Source of the DNA: Bordetella genomosp. 5 | GTDB taxonomy: Bacteria > Pseudomonadota > Gammaproteobacteria > Burkholderiales > Burkholderiaceae_B | NCBI RefSeq assembly: GCF_002261475.1 | Contig: NZ_NEVN01000008.1 | Span: 310,001-374,000, forward strand | DNA length: 64,000 nt | Reading direction: 5' to 3' | Shown here: piece after piece, positions 1 through 8,444 of the stretch | Numbering within the stretch: position 1 is the first letter of the stretch | How the letters are laid out: the number at the start of each line of letters is the position of its first letter | Notes under the pieces: model-generated | Databases searched by the model: none | Told to the model about the DNA's origin: nothing | The model's input: the letters and a program-made list of their open reading frames with translations, nothing else | Position numbers and translations under genes: made by a program

Positions 1-561
1 TTCCGCAACGACTATCGCAACAAGATCGTCGCCGGCACCGACATCGAATACCGCCTGACCAACGGCGCGCGCGTGCTGCAGTGGACCAACAGCGGCAAGG
101 CCGTGGTCGAGGGCTTCGAAGGCAATCTGTTCATCCCGCTGGCAAGCACCCTGGACTGGAACACCAACTTCACTTACATGATGCAGTCCAAGAGCAAGAG
201 CACGGGCGAGCCGCTGAGCGTGATTCCGAAGTACACGATCAACAGCACGCTCGACTGGTTCTACACGCCGCAGCTGTCGTTCCAGGCCAACGTGACCTAC
301 TACGGCAAGCAGGTCGGCCCGAGCACCAACGTGCGCACCGGCGCGACGCTCACCGACGGCGGCCGCCAGCAGCTCAGCCCCTACGCCCTGGTGGGTCTGA
401 GCGCGGGCTACGAGGTCAACAAAAACCTGCGTTTCCGCGTCGGCGTGAACAACCTGTTCGACAAGCAACTGTATCGTGAAGGCAATGCCGCCAATGCCGG
501 GGCCGCCACGTACAACGAACCGGGCCGCGCCTACTTCGCGACCGCCACCGTGTCGTTCTGA
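1..561 (+). CDS. fepA: FepA-type TonB-dependent catecholate siderophore receptor, C-terminal part
   Basis: The frame is open from the first base, so this is the last 186 residues of a gene that starts before the window. These are the final strands of an outer-membrane beta-barrel. The C-terminus carries the plug-barrel family pattern VNNLFDKQLYREGNA followed by TYNEPGR and ends in Phe after alternating residues, as outer-membrane proteins do. The VxNLFDKQL...YNEPGR pattern is very close to the end of Escherichia coli FepA, the receptor for ferric enterobactin. Homologues in Bordetella are called BfeA. The next gene encodes an IroE-like esterase, which supports catecholate siderophore use. The N-terminal plug and TonB box cannot be checked, so ligand specificity is inference. 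Confidence 0.85.
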   Translation, partial: FRNDYRNKIVAGTDIEYRLTNGARVLQWTNSGKAVVEGFEGNLFIPLASTLDWNTNFTYMMQSKSKSTGEPLSVIPKYTINSTLDWFYTPQLSFQANVTYYGKQVGPSTNVRTGATLTDGGRQQLSPYALVGLSAGYEVNKNLRFRVGVNNLFDKQLYREGNAANAGAATYNEPGRAYFATATVSF

Positions 562-570
562 CGCAGCGCA

Positions 571-629
571 CGGCGAGGCATGCCCTCGCCGCCCGCCGAT
601 GCGCGCCGAGGGGCGCGCATCGGCGTTTT
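571..629 (+). terminator. Two tandem hairpins ending the receptor gene
   Basis: The first inverted repeat is CGGCGAGG (571-578) with CCTCGCCG (584-591), loop 5. Immediately after it is a perfect 12-bp stem, CCGATGCGCGCC (596-607) with GGCGCGCATCGG (612-623), loop GAGG, followed by CGTTTTA. The second has the form of a Rho-independent terminator, although the T-run is short. It lies 21 bases before the start of the esterase gene, so the esterase may depend on read-through or on a promoter inside this gap. Confidence 0.7.
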
Positions 630-649
630 ACCGTTTGATGGAGTTGAAG

Positions 650-1585
650 ATGCGAGCCCGCGCCGCACTGCTATTGTCGATCCCCCTGCTCGCCGCCGCC
701 GGCGAGGCCGCGGCCCAGCCCGCACGTCAAACCCTCAGCCCCGAGCAGGTGCGCGCACAGCTCGGACGCCTGGGCTTGGTACAGCAAGAGGTGCTGCCGC
801 GCGCGGACGGACTGCGCGCGGTGCGCCTGATGCTGTCGGTACCGCCGGGGCCGGCGCCTGCCAGCGGTTGGCCGGTCGTGTACCTGCTCGACGGCAATGC
901 CGCCATGCAGGCGCTGGCCGAGCGCGACCGCGGCGACCTGACCGCCGGTGTCGTGCTGGTCGGGATCGGTTACGACACCAACGAACGGGTGGACGGTGAT
1001 GCGCGTGCATGGGACTACCTGCCCGCCCTCCCCGGCGCCGGTCCGCAAGGTGCGCCCGACCCCCGCAACCCGCTGCGACGCAACGGCGGCGCGGCCGACT
1101 GGCGCGCGTTCATCGAAAACGAGGTCAAGCCCTGGGCCACGCGCCACGCACCGATCGATCCGGCGCGCCAGACGCTGTACGGGCATTCGTATGGCGGCCT
1201 GTTCGTGCTGGACACGCTGTTCACGGCGCCCGGCAGTTTCCAGCGCTTCGTGGCGGCCAGCCCGTCGATGTGGTGGCAGGCGCCTTACATGATGGACCGC
1301 GCACGCGAGTACGTGGCGGCGCCCCGCCCGGGCCCGGCGCCCGAGGTCGTGATCATGGTGGGCGATGCGGAACATCTGCGCAAACCGATCCCCGGAGCCC
1401 CTACCGCGGAGATCAGGCAGGTGCCCGCGGGTCAGGCGGCCGGGCTGGCCGGCCTGCTGCGCACGCGCGATCCCGAGGTCGCGTACATCACGTTTCCGGG
1501 CCTGACGCACGGCCCGATGTTGCCGGCGTCCGCCGAGCGCGCGGTGGAAATCGCCGCGGACCGCCCGGCCACTCAGCCGCGGTAG
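650..1585 (+). CDS. Periplasmic alpha/beta-hydrolase, IroE/Fes-like siderophore esterase
   Basis: Predicted 311-residue esterase of the IroE/Fes-related alpha/beta-hydrolase family, which cuts ester bonds in enterobactin-like siderophores. The N-terminus is a signal peptide (RARAALLLSIPLLAAAGEAAA, cleavage near residue 22), so it probably acts in the periplasm, as IroE does. The nucleophile elbow is GHSYGG with Ser180, followed by LFVLD and ASPSMWW as in IroE. His287 in GLTHG is the likely catalytic histidine. I chose ATG 650 because GGAG lies 6 bases upstream; an in-frame ATG at 638 would add MELK. It follows the FepA-type receptor, and a similar receptor-esterase pair (bfeA-bfeB) is known in Bordetella. 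The ester substrate is inferred from family and context. Confidence 0.8.
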   Translation: MRARAALLLSIPLLAAAGEAAAQPARQTLSPEQVRAQLGRLGLVQQEVLPRADGLRAVRLMLSVPPGPAPASGWPVVYLLDGNAAMQALAERDRGDLTAGVVLVGIGYDTNERVDGDARAWDYLPALPGAGPQGAPDPRNPLRRNGGAADWRAFIENEVKPWATRHAPIDPARQTLYGHSYGGLFVLDTLFTAPGSFQRFVAASPSMWWQAPYMMDRAREYVAAPRPGPAPEVVIMVGDAEHLRKPIPGAPTAEIRQVPAGQAAGLAGLLRTRDPEVAYITFPGLTHGPMLPASAERAVEIAADRPATQPR

Positions 1586-1618
1586 GCCCGCGCGCCCGGG
1601 CGGGTCGCGGCCACCGAC

Positions 1619-2851
1619 TCAGCGCGGCCGCGCGCTCAGGCGCTCGTCGACCACCTCGACCCAATGCCGCACCGGCACCTCGGTGCCGCTTTGGAGGTGG
1701 CCGATGCAACCCATGTTCGACGACACAATGACCTCGGGCTCGGTGCGCGAGATCTCGGCAAGCTTGCGGTCGCGCAGGCGGGTCGATATCTCGGGTTGCA
1801 GCACCGAATAGGCACCCGCCGAACCGCAGCACAGATGCGATTCGCCGAAGGGCTGCAAGACGAAGCCCAGCTCCGCCAGCAACCTTTCGGACAGCGGCCG
1901 CAGGCCTTGCCAGTGCTGCACGGTGCACGGCGGATGGAACGCGGCACGCGGCGCGGGCCCCAGCTGCGCGGCGAGCCGGTCGGCATGCGGTGCCACGATC
2001 TCGGCCACGTCCTTGATCCGGTCGGCCAGCTCGGCCGCGCGCGCGGCGTACACCGGCTCGTGCCGCAGGTGGTGGGCATATTCGCGCACGGTCGCGCCGC
2101 AGCCCGACGCGTTGATCACGATGGCTTCGACGGCGCCATCCTGCAGCAGCGGCCACCAGGCATCCACGTTGGCGCGCATCTGCTGCAAGGCGTCTTCCTG
2201 CGCATCGAGGTGGAAGCTGAGCGCGCCGCAGCAGCCCGCTCCCGGCGCCATGCGCGCGCCGATGCCGATGGCATCGAGCACGCGAATCGTCGCCGCATCG
2301 ATGCTCGGCATCATGGCCGGTTGCACACAGCCTGTCAGCAGCAGCACCTGGCGCGCGTGCCGGTCGGGGTCGGGCAACACCCCGGCGTCGCGCCGCGCCG
2401 GCACCTTGCGCCGCAGCGCCTGCGGCAGGAGGGTTCTGACGCTTTGTCCCACCCGCATCGCGGGCGCGAACAGCGGCGAGGTCAGCCCGCGCCGCAAGAG
2501 CCAGCGCCTGAGGCGGTCGGGCCAGCGCCGCTGCACGCGTTCATCGACAATGGCGCGGCCGATGTCCACCAGATGCCCGTACTGCACACCCGAGGGGCAG
2601 GTGGTTTCGCAATTGCGGCACGTGAGGCAGCGGTCCAGATGCTGCTGGGTGGCCGCGGTCGGCTCCGCCCCTTCCAGCACCTGCTTGATCAGATAGATGC
2701 GGCCGCGCGGGCTATCGCGTTCGTCGCCCAGCACCTGATACGTGGGACAGGTCGCCGTGCAGAAACCGCAATGCACGCAGCGCCGCAGGATGGCGTCGGC
2801 TTCGAGCCCCGCCGAACGCTCGCGCGCCCATTGAACAAGATGCGTCTGCAT
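1619..2851 (-). CDS. glcF: Glycolate oxidase iron-sulfur subunit GlcF
   Basis: 410 residues, the usual GlcF length. It passes electrons from the FAD subunits GlcD/GlcE to the respiratory chain when glycolate is oxidised to glyoxylate. Two 4Fe-4S cysteine sets are visible near the N-terminus: Cys25, 28, 31, 35 (CVHCGFCTATCP) and Cys75, 78, 81, 85 (CLTCRNCETTCP). Two CCG-type domains follow, with GCCGALSFH and CCGSAGAYS, as in GlcF and heterodisulfide reductase-like subunits. It is the last gene of a minus-strand glcD-glcE-glcF operon and starts 3 bases after the glcE stop. No glcC regulator or glcB malate synthase is next to it here. Confidence 0.93.
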   Translation of the reverse strand: MQTHLVQWARERSAGLEADAILRRCVHCGFCTATCPTYQVLGDERDSPRGRIYLIKQVLEGAEPTAATQQHLDRCLTCRNCETTCPSGVQYGHLVDIGRAIVDERVQRRWPDRLRRWLLRRGLTSPLFAPAMRVGQSVRTLLPQALRRKVPARRDAGVLPDPDRHARQVLLLTGCVQPAMMPSIDAATIRVLDAIGIGARMAPGAGCCGALSFHLDAQEDALQQMRANVDAWWPLLQDGAVEAIVINASGCGATVREYAHHLRHEPVYAARAAELADRIKDVAEIVAPHADRLAAQLGPAPRAAFHPPCTVQHWQGLRPLSERLLAELGFVLQPFGESHLCCGSAGAYSVLQPEISTRLRDRKLAEISRTEPEVIVSSNMGCIGHLQSGTEVPVRHWVEVVDERLSARPR

Positions 2852-2854
2852 GGT

Positions 2855-3961
2855 CTAGAGCTCCGGCACCAGACGGCCCGGGTTGAACAACCCGACCGGA
2901 TCGAATTCTTGTTTGAGCCGCCGCGTGATCGCGGCCACCGCGGGAGACAGCGGATGAAACACGCCATCGGCCGGCGCGCCGCCCGCGGCGCGAAACAGCG
3001 TGGCGTGCCCCCCTGCCGCCTGCACCGCGGCACGCAGGGCCGATGGGTCGTGCCGCGCGCTCAGCCAGCGCTGCCCGCCGCCCCACTCGATCAGGGTGGG
3101 GCCGAGATTCAGCGCGGGGGCCGTCGGCGGCACCGCCAGGCGCCACAGCGGCACGCCTCCCTGGAAGAACGGATGGGTCTGCTCCCGCAGGGCCAGCCAC
3201 CAGTCGTTGGCCGCCACCGCGTCGAGCGGCTCGCCTCCGATACGCGCCCGCGCCGCGGTGATTGCCGGCGGCGCGCCCGACAGCCGCACGGCACAGCGGC
3301 CGGGCTGGCCCGGCTGCGCGGCCGGCACCCAGCAGGCCGCCGAGATCGGCAGCGGCTGGCTGCGCCAGCGCGCGAACGCGTCGAGTGCCTGCGCTTCGTC
3401 CAGCGCCAGACACAGTGTGAGTTCTTCGGCGGGCCGTGGCACGACCTTGACCGATACCTCGAGGATCGCGCCGAAGATGCCGAGCGAGCCGGTCAGCAGA
3501 CGCGCCACGTCGTAGCCGGCGACATTCTTCATGACCTCGCCGCCGAAGGCCAGCAAACGGCCCTGCGCATCGAGCAGGCGCGCGCCCAGCACGAAGTCGC
3601 GCACGGCGCCCGCGGCCATGCGGCGCGGCCCCGACAAGCCACTCGCGACGCAGCCGCCGATCGTTGCGGACGGCTCGAAATGCGGCGGTTCGAATGCCAG
3701 CATCTGGTTGTGCTCGGCCAACGCGGCCTCGAGCTCGACGAGCGTGGTGCCCGCACGCGCGGTCACCACCAGCTCCGAGGGCTGATAGTTGATGATGCCC
3801 CGGTAGGCCGACATGTCGAGCATGCAGTGGCCATCCTGTGGGGTCACGGGGCGATGATTGCCATAGAACGACTTGCTGCCACCGCCACACACAAACAAGG
3901 GCTTGTGGCCGGCGCGCGCCGTCATGACCTGCTCGCACAACTCGGACAGAACGAACTCCAT
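2855..3961 (-). CDS. glcE: Glycolate oxidase FAD-binding subunit GlcE
   Basis: 368 residues, slightly longer than E. coli GlcE (about 350). The N-terminal half is a PCMH-type FAD-binding fold: FVCGGGSKSFYGN near residue 24, the Gly-rich SATIGGCVASGLSGP near residue 105, and KNVAGYDVARLLTGSLG, where the covalent-FAD families normally bind the cofactor. The C-terminus ends in FNPGRLVPEL, the conserved closing motif of this family. It works with GlcD and GlcF as membrane-associated glycolate dehydrogenase. The start is 11 bases after the glcD stop. Confidence 0.92.
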   Translation of the reverse strand: MEFVLSELCEQVMTARAGHKPLFVCGGGSKSFYGNHRPVTPQDGHCMLDMSAYRGIINYQPSELVVTARAGTTLVELEAALAEHNQMLAFEPPHFEPSATIGGCVASGLSGPRRMAAGAVRDFVLGARLLDAQGRLLAFGGEVMKNVAGYDVARLLTGSLGIFGAILEVSVKVVPRPAEELTLCLALDEAQALDAFARWRSQPLPISAACWVPAAQPGQPGRCAVRLSGAPPAITAARARIGGEPLDAVAANDWWLALREQTHPFFQGGVPLWRLAVPPTAPALNLGPTLIEWGGGQRWLSARHDPSALRAAVQAAGGHATLFRAAGGAPADGVFHPLSPAVAAITRRLKQEFDPVGLFNPGRLVPEL

Positions 3962-3972
3962 CGCGGCCGGCC

Positions 3973-5472
3973 TCAGAATCGGGCCAGGTCGGGGAATCTC
4001 AGTTCACCGCCGTGCACGTGCATCTTGCCGTATTCGGCGCAACGGGCGAGGGTCGGGATGACTTTCTCGGGATTGAGCAGGCCAGGCGGGTCGAATGCCC
4101 GTTTGACGGCCAGGAACGCGTCGAGCTCTTCACGCGAAAATTGCACGCACATTTGATCTATTTTCTCCATACCCACACCGTGCTCTCCGGTCACGGTGCC
4201 TCCCACCTGCACGCACAGCTCGAGGATGGCGGCGCCGAACTTCTCGGCGCGCTCGACCTCGTCAGGCTTATTCGAATCGAACAGAATCAGCGGGTGCAGA
4301 TTGCCATCGCCCGCATGGAAGACATTGGCGCAGCGCAGCCCGAACTCGTCTTCCATCTGCTCGATGGCGCCCAGCACGCGCGCCAGATGGCGGCGCGGAA
4401 TCGTGCCGTCCATGCAGTAGTAATCGGGCGACACGCGCCCCGCGGCCGGAAAGGCGTTTTTGCGGCCGGCCCAGAAGCGCAGCCGTTCGGCCTCGCTGGC
4501 CGACACCTGGCAGCGCGTGGCGCCCGCCTCCTTGAAGATGGCCTCCATGCGCGCCACCTCGTGCGCCACTTCTTCCTGGGTGCCGTCCGACTCGCACAGC
4601 AGGATGGCCTGCGCGTCGAGGTCGTAGCCGGCCTGGACGAAGGGTTCGACCATGTGCGTCGCCTGGCGGTCCATCATCTCGAGACCGGCCGGGATGATGC
4701 CGGCGGCGATGATGCGCGTGACGGCGTTGCCGGCGGCCTCGACGCTCGAGAAGCTCGCCATCACCACCTGCGCGCAGGCCGGGCGCGGAATGAGCTTGAC
4801 GGTCACCTCGGTGACCACGCCGAGCATGCCTTCCGATCCGATGAACACCGCGAGCAGATCGACGCCGGCGGCATCGGGTGCTTCGGAGCCCAGCTCGACC
4901 ACCTCGCCGTCGATCGTGATCATGCGCACGCGCAGCACGTTGTGTACCGTGAGGCCGTACTTCAGGCAGTGCACGCCGCCGGAGTTCTCCGCGACATTGC
5001 CGCCGATCGAACAGGCGATCTGGCTAGAGGGATCCGGCGCGTAATAGAGACCGTAAGGCGCGGCGGCTTCGGAGATCGCGAGGTTGCGCACGCCGGGCTC
5101 CACCGTGGCGGTGCAGGCCCGTGCGTCGATGTGCTTGATGCGGTTGAACTTCGACAGCCCCATGAGCACGCCCTGTGCGTGCGGCATCGCGCCCCCGGAA
5201 AGCCCGGTGCCCGCGCCCCGTGCCACCACCGGCACGTTCATGCGCTTGCACAGCTTCATCACCGCCTGCACCTGCGCCTCGGTTTCGGGCAGGACCACGG
5301 CGGCGGGCAAGGCCCGAAACAGGGACAGCCCGTCGCATTCGTACGGGCGGGTATCTTCTTCACGGTGTAGCACGCAGTGCGTGGGCAACACCTGCTGCAG
5401 GGCGCGCACCAGCGATGCGGCGGAAAACGGCGCCTGCGCGTGGCTCAGGCCAGATTCGACCAGGGAGTTCAT
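3973..5472 (-). CDS. glcD: Glycolate oxidase catalytic subunit GlcD
   Basis: 499 residues, identical in length to E. coli GlcD. FAD-linked dehydrogenase that oxidises glycolate (and often D-lactate). FAD-binding domain: PVVARGAGTGLSGGA near residue 75, then SSQIACSIGGNVAENSGG near 130. The C-terminal cap holds HAGDGNLHP (metal/substrate histidines) and GEHGVGMEK, the signature of the GlcD/D-lactate dehydrogenase family. It ends in FDPPGLLNPEKVIP plus a short tail. I chose ATG 5472 because the residues before it (reading on from a start at 5730) are Arg-rich and unlike the family; no clear Shine-Dalgarno sequence is visible. First gene of the glcDEF operon. Confidence 0.93.
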   Translation of the reverse strand: MNSLVESGLSHAQAPFSAASLVRALQQVLPTHCVLHREEDTRPYECDGLSLFRALPAAVVLPETEAQVQAVMKLCKRMNVPVVARGAGTGLSGGAMPHAQGVLMGLSKFNRIKHIDARACTATVEPGVRNLAISEAAAPYGLYYAPDPSSQIACSIGGNVAENSGGVHCLKYGLTVHNVLRVRMITIDGEVVELGSEAPDAAGVDLLAVFIGSEGMLGVVTEVTVKLIPRPACAQVVMASFSSVEAAGNAVTRIIAAGIIPAGLEMMDRQATHMVEPFVQAGYDLDAQAILLCESDGTQEEVAHEVARMEAIFKEAGATRCQVSASEAERLRFWAGRKNAFPAAGRVSPDYYCMDGTIPRRHLARVLGAIEQMEDEFGLRCANVFHAGDGNLHPLILFDSNKPDEVERAEKFGAAILELCVQVGGTVTGEHGVGMEKIDQMCVQFSREELDAFLAVKRAFDPPGLLNPEKVIPTLARCAEYGKMHVHGGELRFPDLARF

Positions 5473-5601
5473 GAAGGAACGATAACAATCCCCCCTGCTT
5501 CGCACACGCCGGGATTTACCCGCAGGGGGCCGCACGCGACCCGCCCGCCGCACTCCGCGCGACCGCGCGCGCGCACGGCTCACGGCGTGGCGCAAAGCAA
5601 A

Positions 5602-5631
5602 TGGCCGGCACCGCTCGCGCGGTGCCGGCCA
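5602..5631 (-). terminator. Perfect 12-bp hairpin between the FAD dehydrogenase and glcD
   Basis: TGGCCGGCACCG (5602-5613) pairs perfectly with CGGTGCCGGCCA (5620-5631) around a 6-base loop. On the minus strand the stem is followed by TTTGCTTTG. It lies downstream of the FAD-linked dehydrogenase (stop at 5678) and upstream of glcD, so it probably separates the two transcripts. Confidence 0.65.
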
Positions 5632-5677
5632 GAAATTTGTGGCCCTCAGGCAACGGATGGCACGGATGCCACGCCGA

Positions 5678-7087
5678 TCACCAGTTGATGATCTTGCCCG
5701 GATTGAGGATGTTGTTGGGGTCGAAGGCATGCTTCAGGCTGCGCATCAGGGCCAGCGCGTCTTCGCCATGCTCTTCGGCCATGAACTGCATCTTGTGCAG
5801 CCCCACGCCATGCTCGCCCGTGCAGGTGCCATCGGCCGCGATCGCACGGCGCACGAGATTGTGGTTGATCACCTCCGACTCCTGCCACTCTTTCTCGCTG
5901 TCGGCATCGAGCAGCATCAGGACGTGGAAATTGCCGTCGCCCACGTGACCGACGATGGTGTACGGGAAGCTGGCGGCGTCGAGCTCGTCGACGGTCTCGC
6001 GCACGCACTCGGCCAGGCGCGAGATCGGCACGCAGACGTCGGTGGTGCTGGCGCGGCAGCCGGGGCGCAATTGCAGGCCCGCGAAATACGCGTTGTGGCG
6101 GGCCGTCCAGAGGCGGTTGCGATCCTCGGGACGCTCGGCCCACTCGAAATCCATGCCGCCGTGTTCGGCGGTGATGGCCTGCACGGTCTCGGCCTGCTCC
6201 TGCACGCCGGCCGGGCTGCCGTGGAACTCGAACACCAGCATGGGCGATTCGGTGAGGGTGAGCTTGCTGTACTGGTTGACCGCCTTGACCGCCGCGCTGT
6301 CCATGAATTCGACGCGCGCCACCGGCACACCCATCTGGATGATCTCGATCACGCTCTGCACCGCATCGTCGAGCGAGGGGAAGTTGCAGATCGCGGCCGA
6401 CACGGCCTCGGGCTGCGGATACAGCCGCACCGTGACTTCGGTGATGATGCCCAGCGTGCCCTCGCTGCCCACGAAGATGCGGGTGAGGTCGTAGCCAGCG
6501 GAAGACTTGCGCGCACGGCCCGCGGTGCGGATCACGCGGCCATCGGCGGTGACGACCGTGAGCGACATGACGTTTTCGCGCATGGTGCCGTAGCGCACGG
6601 CATTGGTACCCGAGGCGCGGGTCGCGGCCATGCCGCCCAGGCTGGCATCGGCGCCCGGATCGATCGGGAAGAACAGGCCCGTGGAACGGATCTCTTCGTT
6701 GAGCGCCTTGCGCGATACGCCGGCCTGCACCGTGGCGGTGAGGTCTTCGGCATTGACCGAGATCACCTGATTCATCTGGGACAGGTCGAGGCTGATGCCG
6801 CCCTGGATGGCCAGCAGATGGCCCTCGAGCGACGAACCCGCGCCATAAGGAATCAGCGGCACATGATGCTCGTTGCACAGGCGCGCCACGAAAGCGACCT
6901 CGTCGGTGCTCTGCGCGAACACGACCGCGTCGGGCAGCATCGGCGGATACGGCGACTCGTCGGTGCCGTGATGCTCGCGCACGCTCTCCGACACCGTGAA
7001 CCGCTCGCCGAACTTGTCTTTCAGCGCATCGAGACAGGCGGCGGGCACGGGACGGCGCAGCGTTTCGGGGTGCAAGGGAGCGTTCAT
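5678..7087 (-). CDS. FAD-linked 2-hydroxyacid dehydrogenase (D-lactate dehydrogenase/GlcD family)
   Basis: 469 residues. Same superfamily as GlcD but clearly a different protein. The PCMH FAD-binding domain has VPLIPYGAGSSLEGH near residue 72 and GADASLGGMAATRASGTNA near residue 130, the pattern typical of D-lactate dehydrogenase (cytochrome)-like enzymes. The C-terminal FAD-oxidase domain carries HVGDGNFH and TGEHGVGLHKM and ends NPGKIINW. It probably oxidises D-lactate or a related D-2-hydroxyacid to the 2-oxoacid and feeds the respiratory chain; the exact substrate cannot be read from the sequence. ATG 7087 (MNAPLHPE) is the likeliest start; an in-frame GTG at 7138 would add 17 residues. 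Neither has a convincing ribosome-binding site. Confidence 0.82.
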   Translation of the reverse strand: MNAPLHPETLRRPVPAACLDALKDKFGERFTVSESVREHHGTDESPYPPMLPDAVVFAQSTDEVAFVARLCNEHHVPLIPYGAGSSLEGHLLAIQGGISLDLSQMNQVISVNAEDLTATVQAGVSRKALNEEIRSTGLFFPIDPGADASLGGMAATRASGTNAVRYGTMRENVMSLTVVTADGRVIRTAGRARKSSAGYDLTRIFVGSEGTLGIITEVTVRLYPQPEAVSAAICNFPSLDDAVQSVIEIIQMGVPVARVEFMDSAAVKAVNQYSKLTLTESPMLVFEFHGSPAGVQEQAETVQAITAEHGGMDFEWAERPEDRNRLWTARHNAYFAGLQLRPGCRASTTDVCVPISRLAECVRETVDELDAASFPYTIVGHVGDGNFHVLMLLDADSEKEWQESEVINHNLVRRAIAADGTCTGEHGVGLHKMQFMAEEHGEDALALMRSLKHAFDPNNILNPGKIINW

Positions 7088-7163
7088 GGCAGCTTGAATG
7101 AGTGGAAGGGAATCCTGCGATTCTACGCCTGCGGGCACGGCGGATCGGCATCGGCGCCCGCTT

Positions 7164-7191
7164 CCCGACCCAGGGACAACCCTAGGTCGGG
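7164..7191 (-). terminator. Hairpin after aroG
   Basis: CCCGACCCAGGG (7164-7175) pairs with CCCTAGGTCGGG (7180-7191) with one mismatch around ACAA. It lies about 10 bases beyond the aroG stop on the minus strand. There is no T-run, so it may stabilise the 3' end rather than terminate by itself. Confidence 0.45.
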
Positions 7192-7201
7192 ACGGAAGCG
7201 A

Positions 7202-8275
7202 TCACTTGCCGGTCGTCATCGTCACGCGGCGGCGCTCGCGCACGGCCTGCGCCAGACGCTCCAGCACCTGCACGGAAGCATCCCAGTCGATGCAGCCATC
7301 GGTGATGCTCTGGCCGTAGGTCAGCGGCTGGCCGGGAACCAGATCCTGGCGGCCGGCCAGCAGGTGGCTTTCGATCATGATGCCGACGATGCGGCCGTCG
7401 CCGCGCTCGAGCTGGCGGGCCACGTCGTCGGCCACCTGCGGCTGATTCTCGGGCTTCTTGCTGCTGTTGGCGTGGCTCGCGTCGATCATCAGGCGCTGCG
7501 CCAATCCCGATTTGGCAAGCTCCTGGCTGGCGGCCTCGACGCTGGCGGCATCGTAATTGGGCGTCTTGCCGCCGCGCAGAATCACGTGGCAGTCTTCATT
7601 GCCGGCCGTCGACACGATGGCCGAATGACCGCCCTTCGTCACCGACAGGAAATGATGCGGCTGCGACGCTGCCTTGATCGCATCGACGGCGATCTTGATG
7701 TTGCCGTCGGTACCGTTCTTGAAGCCCACCGGACACGACAGGCCCGAGGCCAGCTCGCGATGCACCTGGCTTTCGGTCGTGCGCGCCCCGATCGCCCCCC
7801 AGGCCACCAGATCGGCGATGTACTGCGGCGTGATCATGTCCAGATATTCGCACCCCGCCGGCACGCCTTTGTTGTTGATCTCCAGCAGCAACTCGCGCGC
7901 CACCCGAACGCCCTTGTTGATGTCGAAGCTGCCATCCAGATCGGGATCATTGATGAGCCCCTTCCAGCCCACGGTCGTGCGCGGCTTCTCGAAGTACACG
8001 CGCATGACGATTTCGAGATCGGCCTTGAGCTTGTCGCGCAGGGGCTTGAGCCGGTCGGCATATTCCAGCGCGGCGCGGGTATCGTGAATCGAGCAGGGGC
8101 CGATGACGACGATCAGACGATCATCCATGCCGTGCAGGATCCGGTGCGAGCCCTGGCGCGCGGCGAAAACGGTTTCGGACGCGACGCGGGTGCAGGGAAA
8201 TTCGCGCATCACATGCGCGGGCGGATTCAGCTCTTTGATTTCACGGATACGAAGATCGTCGGTGTTGTGCGACAC
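7202..8275 (-). CDS. aroG: 3-deoxy-7-phosphoheptulonate synthase (DAHP synthase, AroG type)
   Basis: 357 residues, type I DAHP synthase: condenses phosphoenolpyruvate and erythrose 4-phosphate, the first step of the shikimate pathway. The family motifs are intact: VIGPCSIHD near residue 58, RVYFEKPRTTVGWKG near 92, GARTTESQVHRELASGLS near 163, GFKNGTDG, LSVTKGGHSAIV and ILRGGKTPNY. It is close to the E. coli AroG/AroF enzymes that are inhibited by Phe or Tyr. The start is GTG at 8275, supported by AGGAG 7 bases upstream. Upstream lies a Phe/Tyr-rich leader peptide and a terminator only 43 bases from the start codon, so expression is probably set by attenuation in response to charged tRNA-Phe/tRNA-Tyr. 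Confidence 0.95.
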   Translation of the reverse strand: MSHNTDDLRIREIKELNPPAHVMREFPCTRVASETVFAARQGSHRILHGMDDRLIVVIGPCSIHDTRAALEYADRLKPLRDKLKADLEIVMRVYFEKPRTTVGWKGLINDPDLDGSFDINKGVRVARELLLEINNKGVPAGCEYLDMITPQYIADLVAWGAIGARTTESQVHRELASGLSCPVGFKNGTDGNIKIAVDAIKAASQPHHFLSVTKGGHSAIVSTAGNEDCHVILRGGKTPNYDAASVEAASQELAKSGLAQRLMIDASHANSSKKPENQPQVADDVARQLERGDGRIVGIMIESHLLAGRQDLVPGQPLTYGQSITDGCIDWDASVQVLERLAQAVRERRRVTMTTGK

Positions 8276-8317
8276 GGTAAGGCTCCTGGGTGGTGAACCC
8301 GCCAGGCTGACGGCAAC

Positions 8318-8444
8318 AAAAAAGCCGCCAGATCGCTGGCGGCTTTTTCGGGGGATTCTCTACATACTTCAGGTTGAGCGCGTCCCTTCCTCCGCCAGCG
8401 GCTTCAGAAAACCAAAAAAATAAAAATAAAAGGCGGGGGACGCG
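8318..8444 (-). promoter_or_regulatory. Transcription attenuator of aroG (1:2, 2:3 and 3:4 pairings)
   Basis: Read on the minus strand. The 3:4 terminator is AAAAAGCCGCCA (8348-8337), loop GCGATC, TGGCGGCTTTTTT (8330-8318). The antiterminator 2:3 is CGCTGGCGG (8400-8392, inside the leader reading frame) pairing perfectly over 9 bases with CCGCCAGCG (8342-8334), which includes the 5' arm of the terminator. The 1:2 hairpin pairs CGCGTCCC (8444-8437) with GGGACGCG (8386-8379), and an alternative register pairs CCGCC (8436-8432) with GGCGG (8396-8392). The Phe/Tyr codons lie between segments 1 and 2. A ribosome stalled there would mask segment 1 and free segment 2 to pair with 3, allowing read-through into aroG. 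The pairings are visible; the regulation is inference from the pheA/trp attenuator model. Confidence 0.85.

Noticed and set aside
1664-4156. An 830-codon plus-strand open frame over glcF and glcE
   Set aside because: Antisense to real genes with intact motifs; composition is Arg/Gly/His-rich with no domain.
5639-8296. An 885-codon plus-strand open frame over the FAD dehydrogenase and aroG
   Set aside because: Antisense shadow of two genes with clear motifs; no ribosome-binding site or domain.
8408-8431. The T/A-rich run in the aroG leader as merely a poly-T tract or protein site
   Set aside because: It is in frame inside a short reading frame with start, stop and a correctly spaced attenuator, which explains it better.
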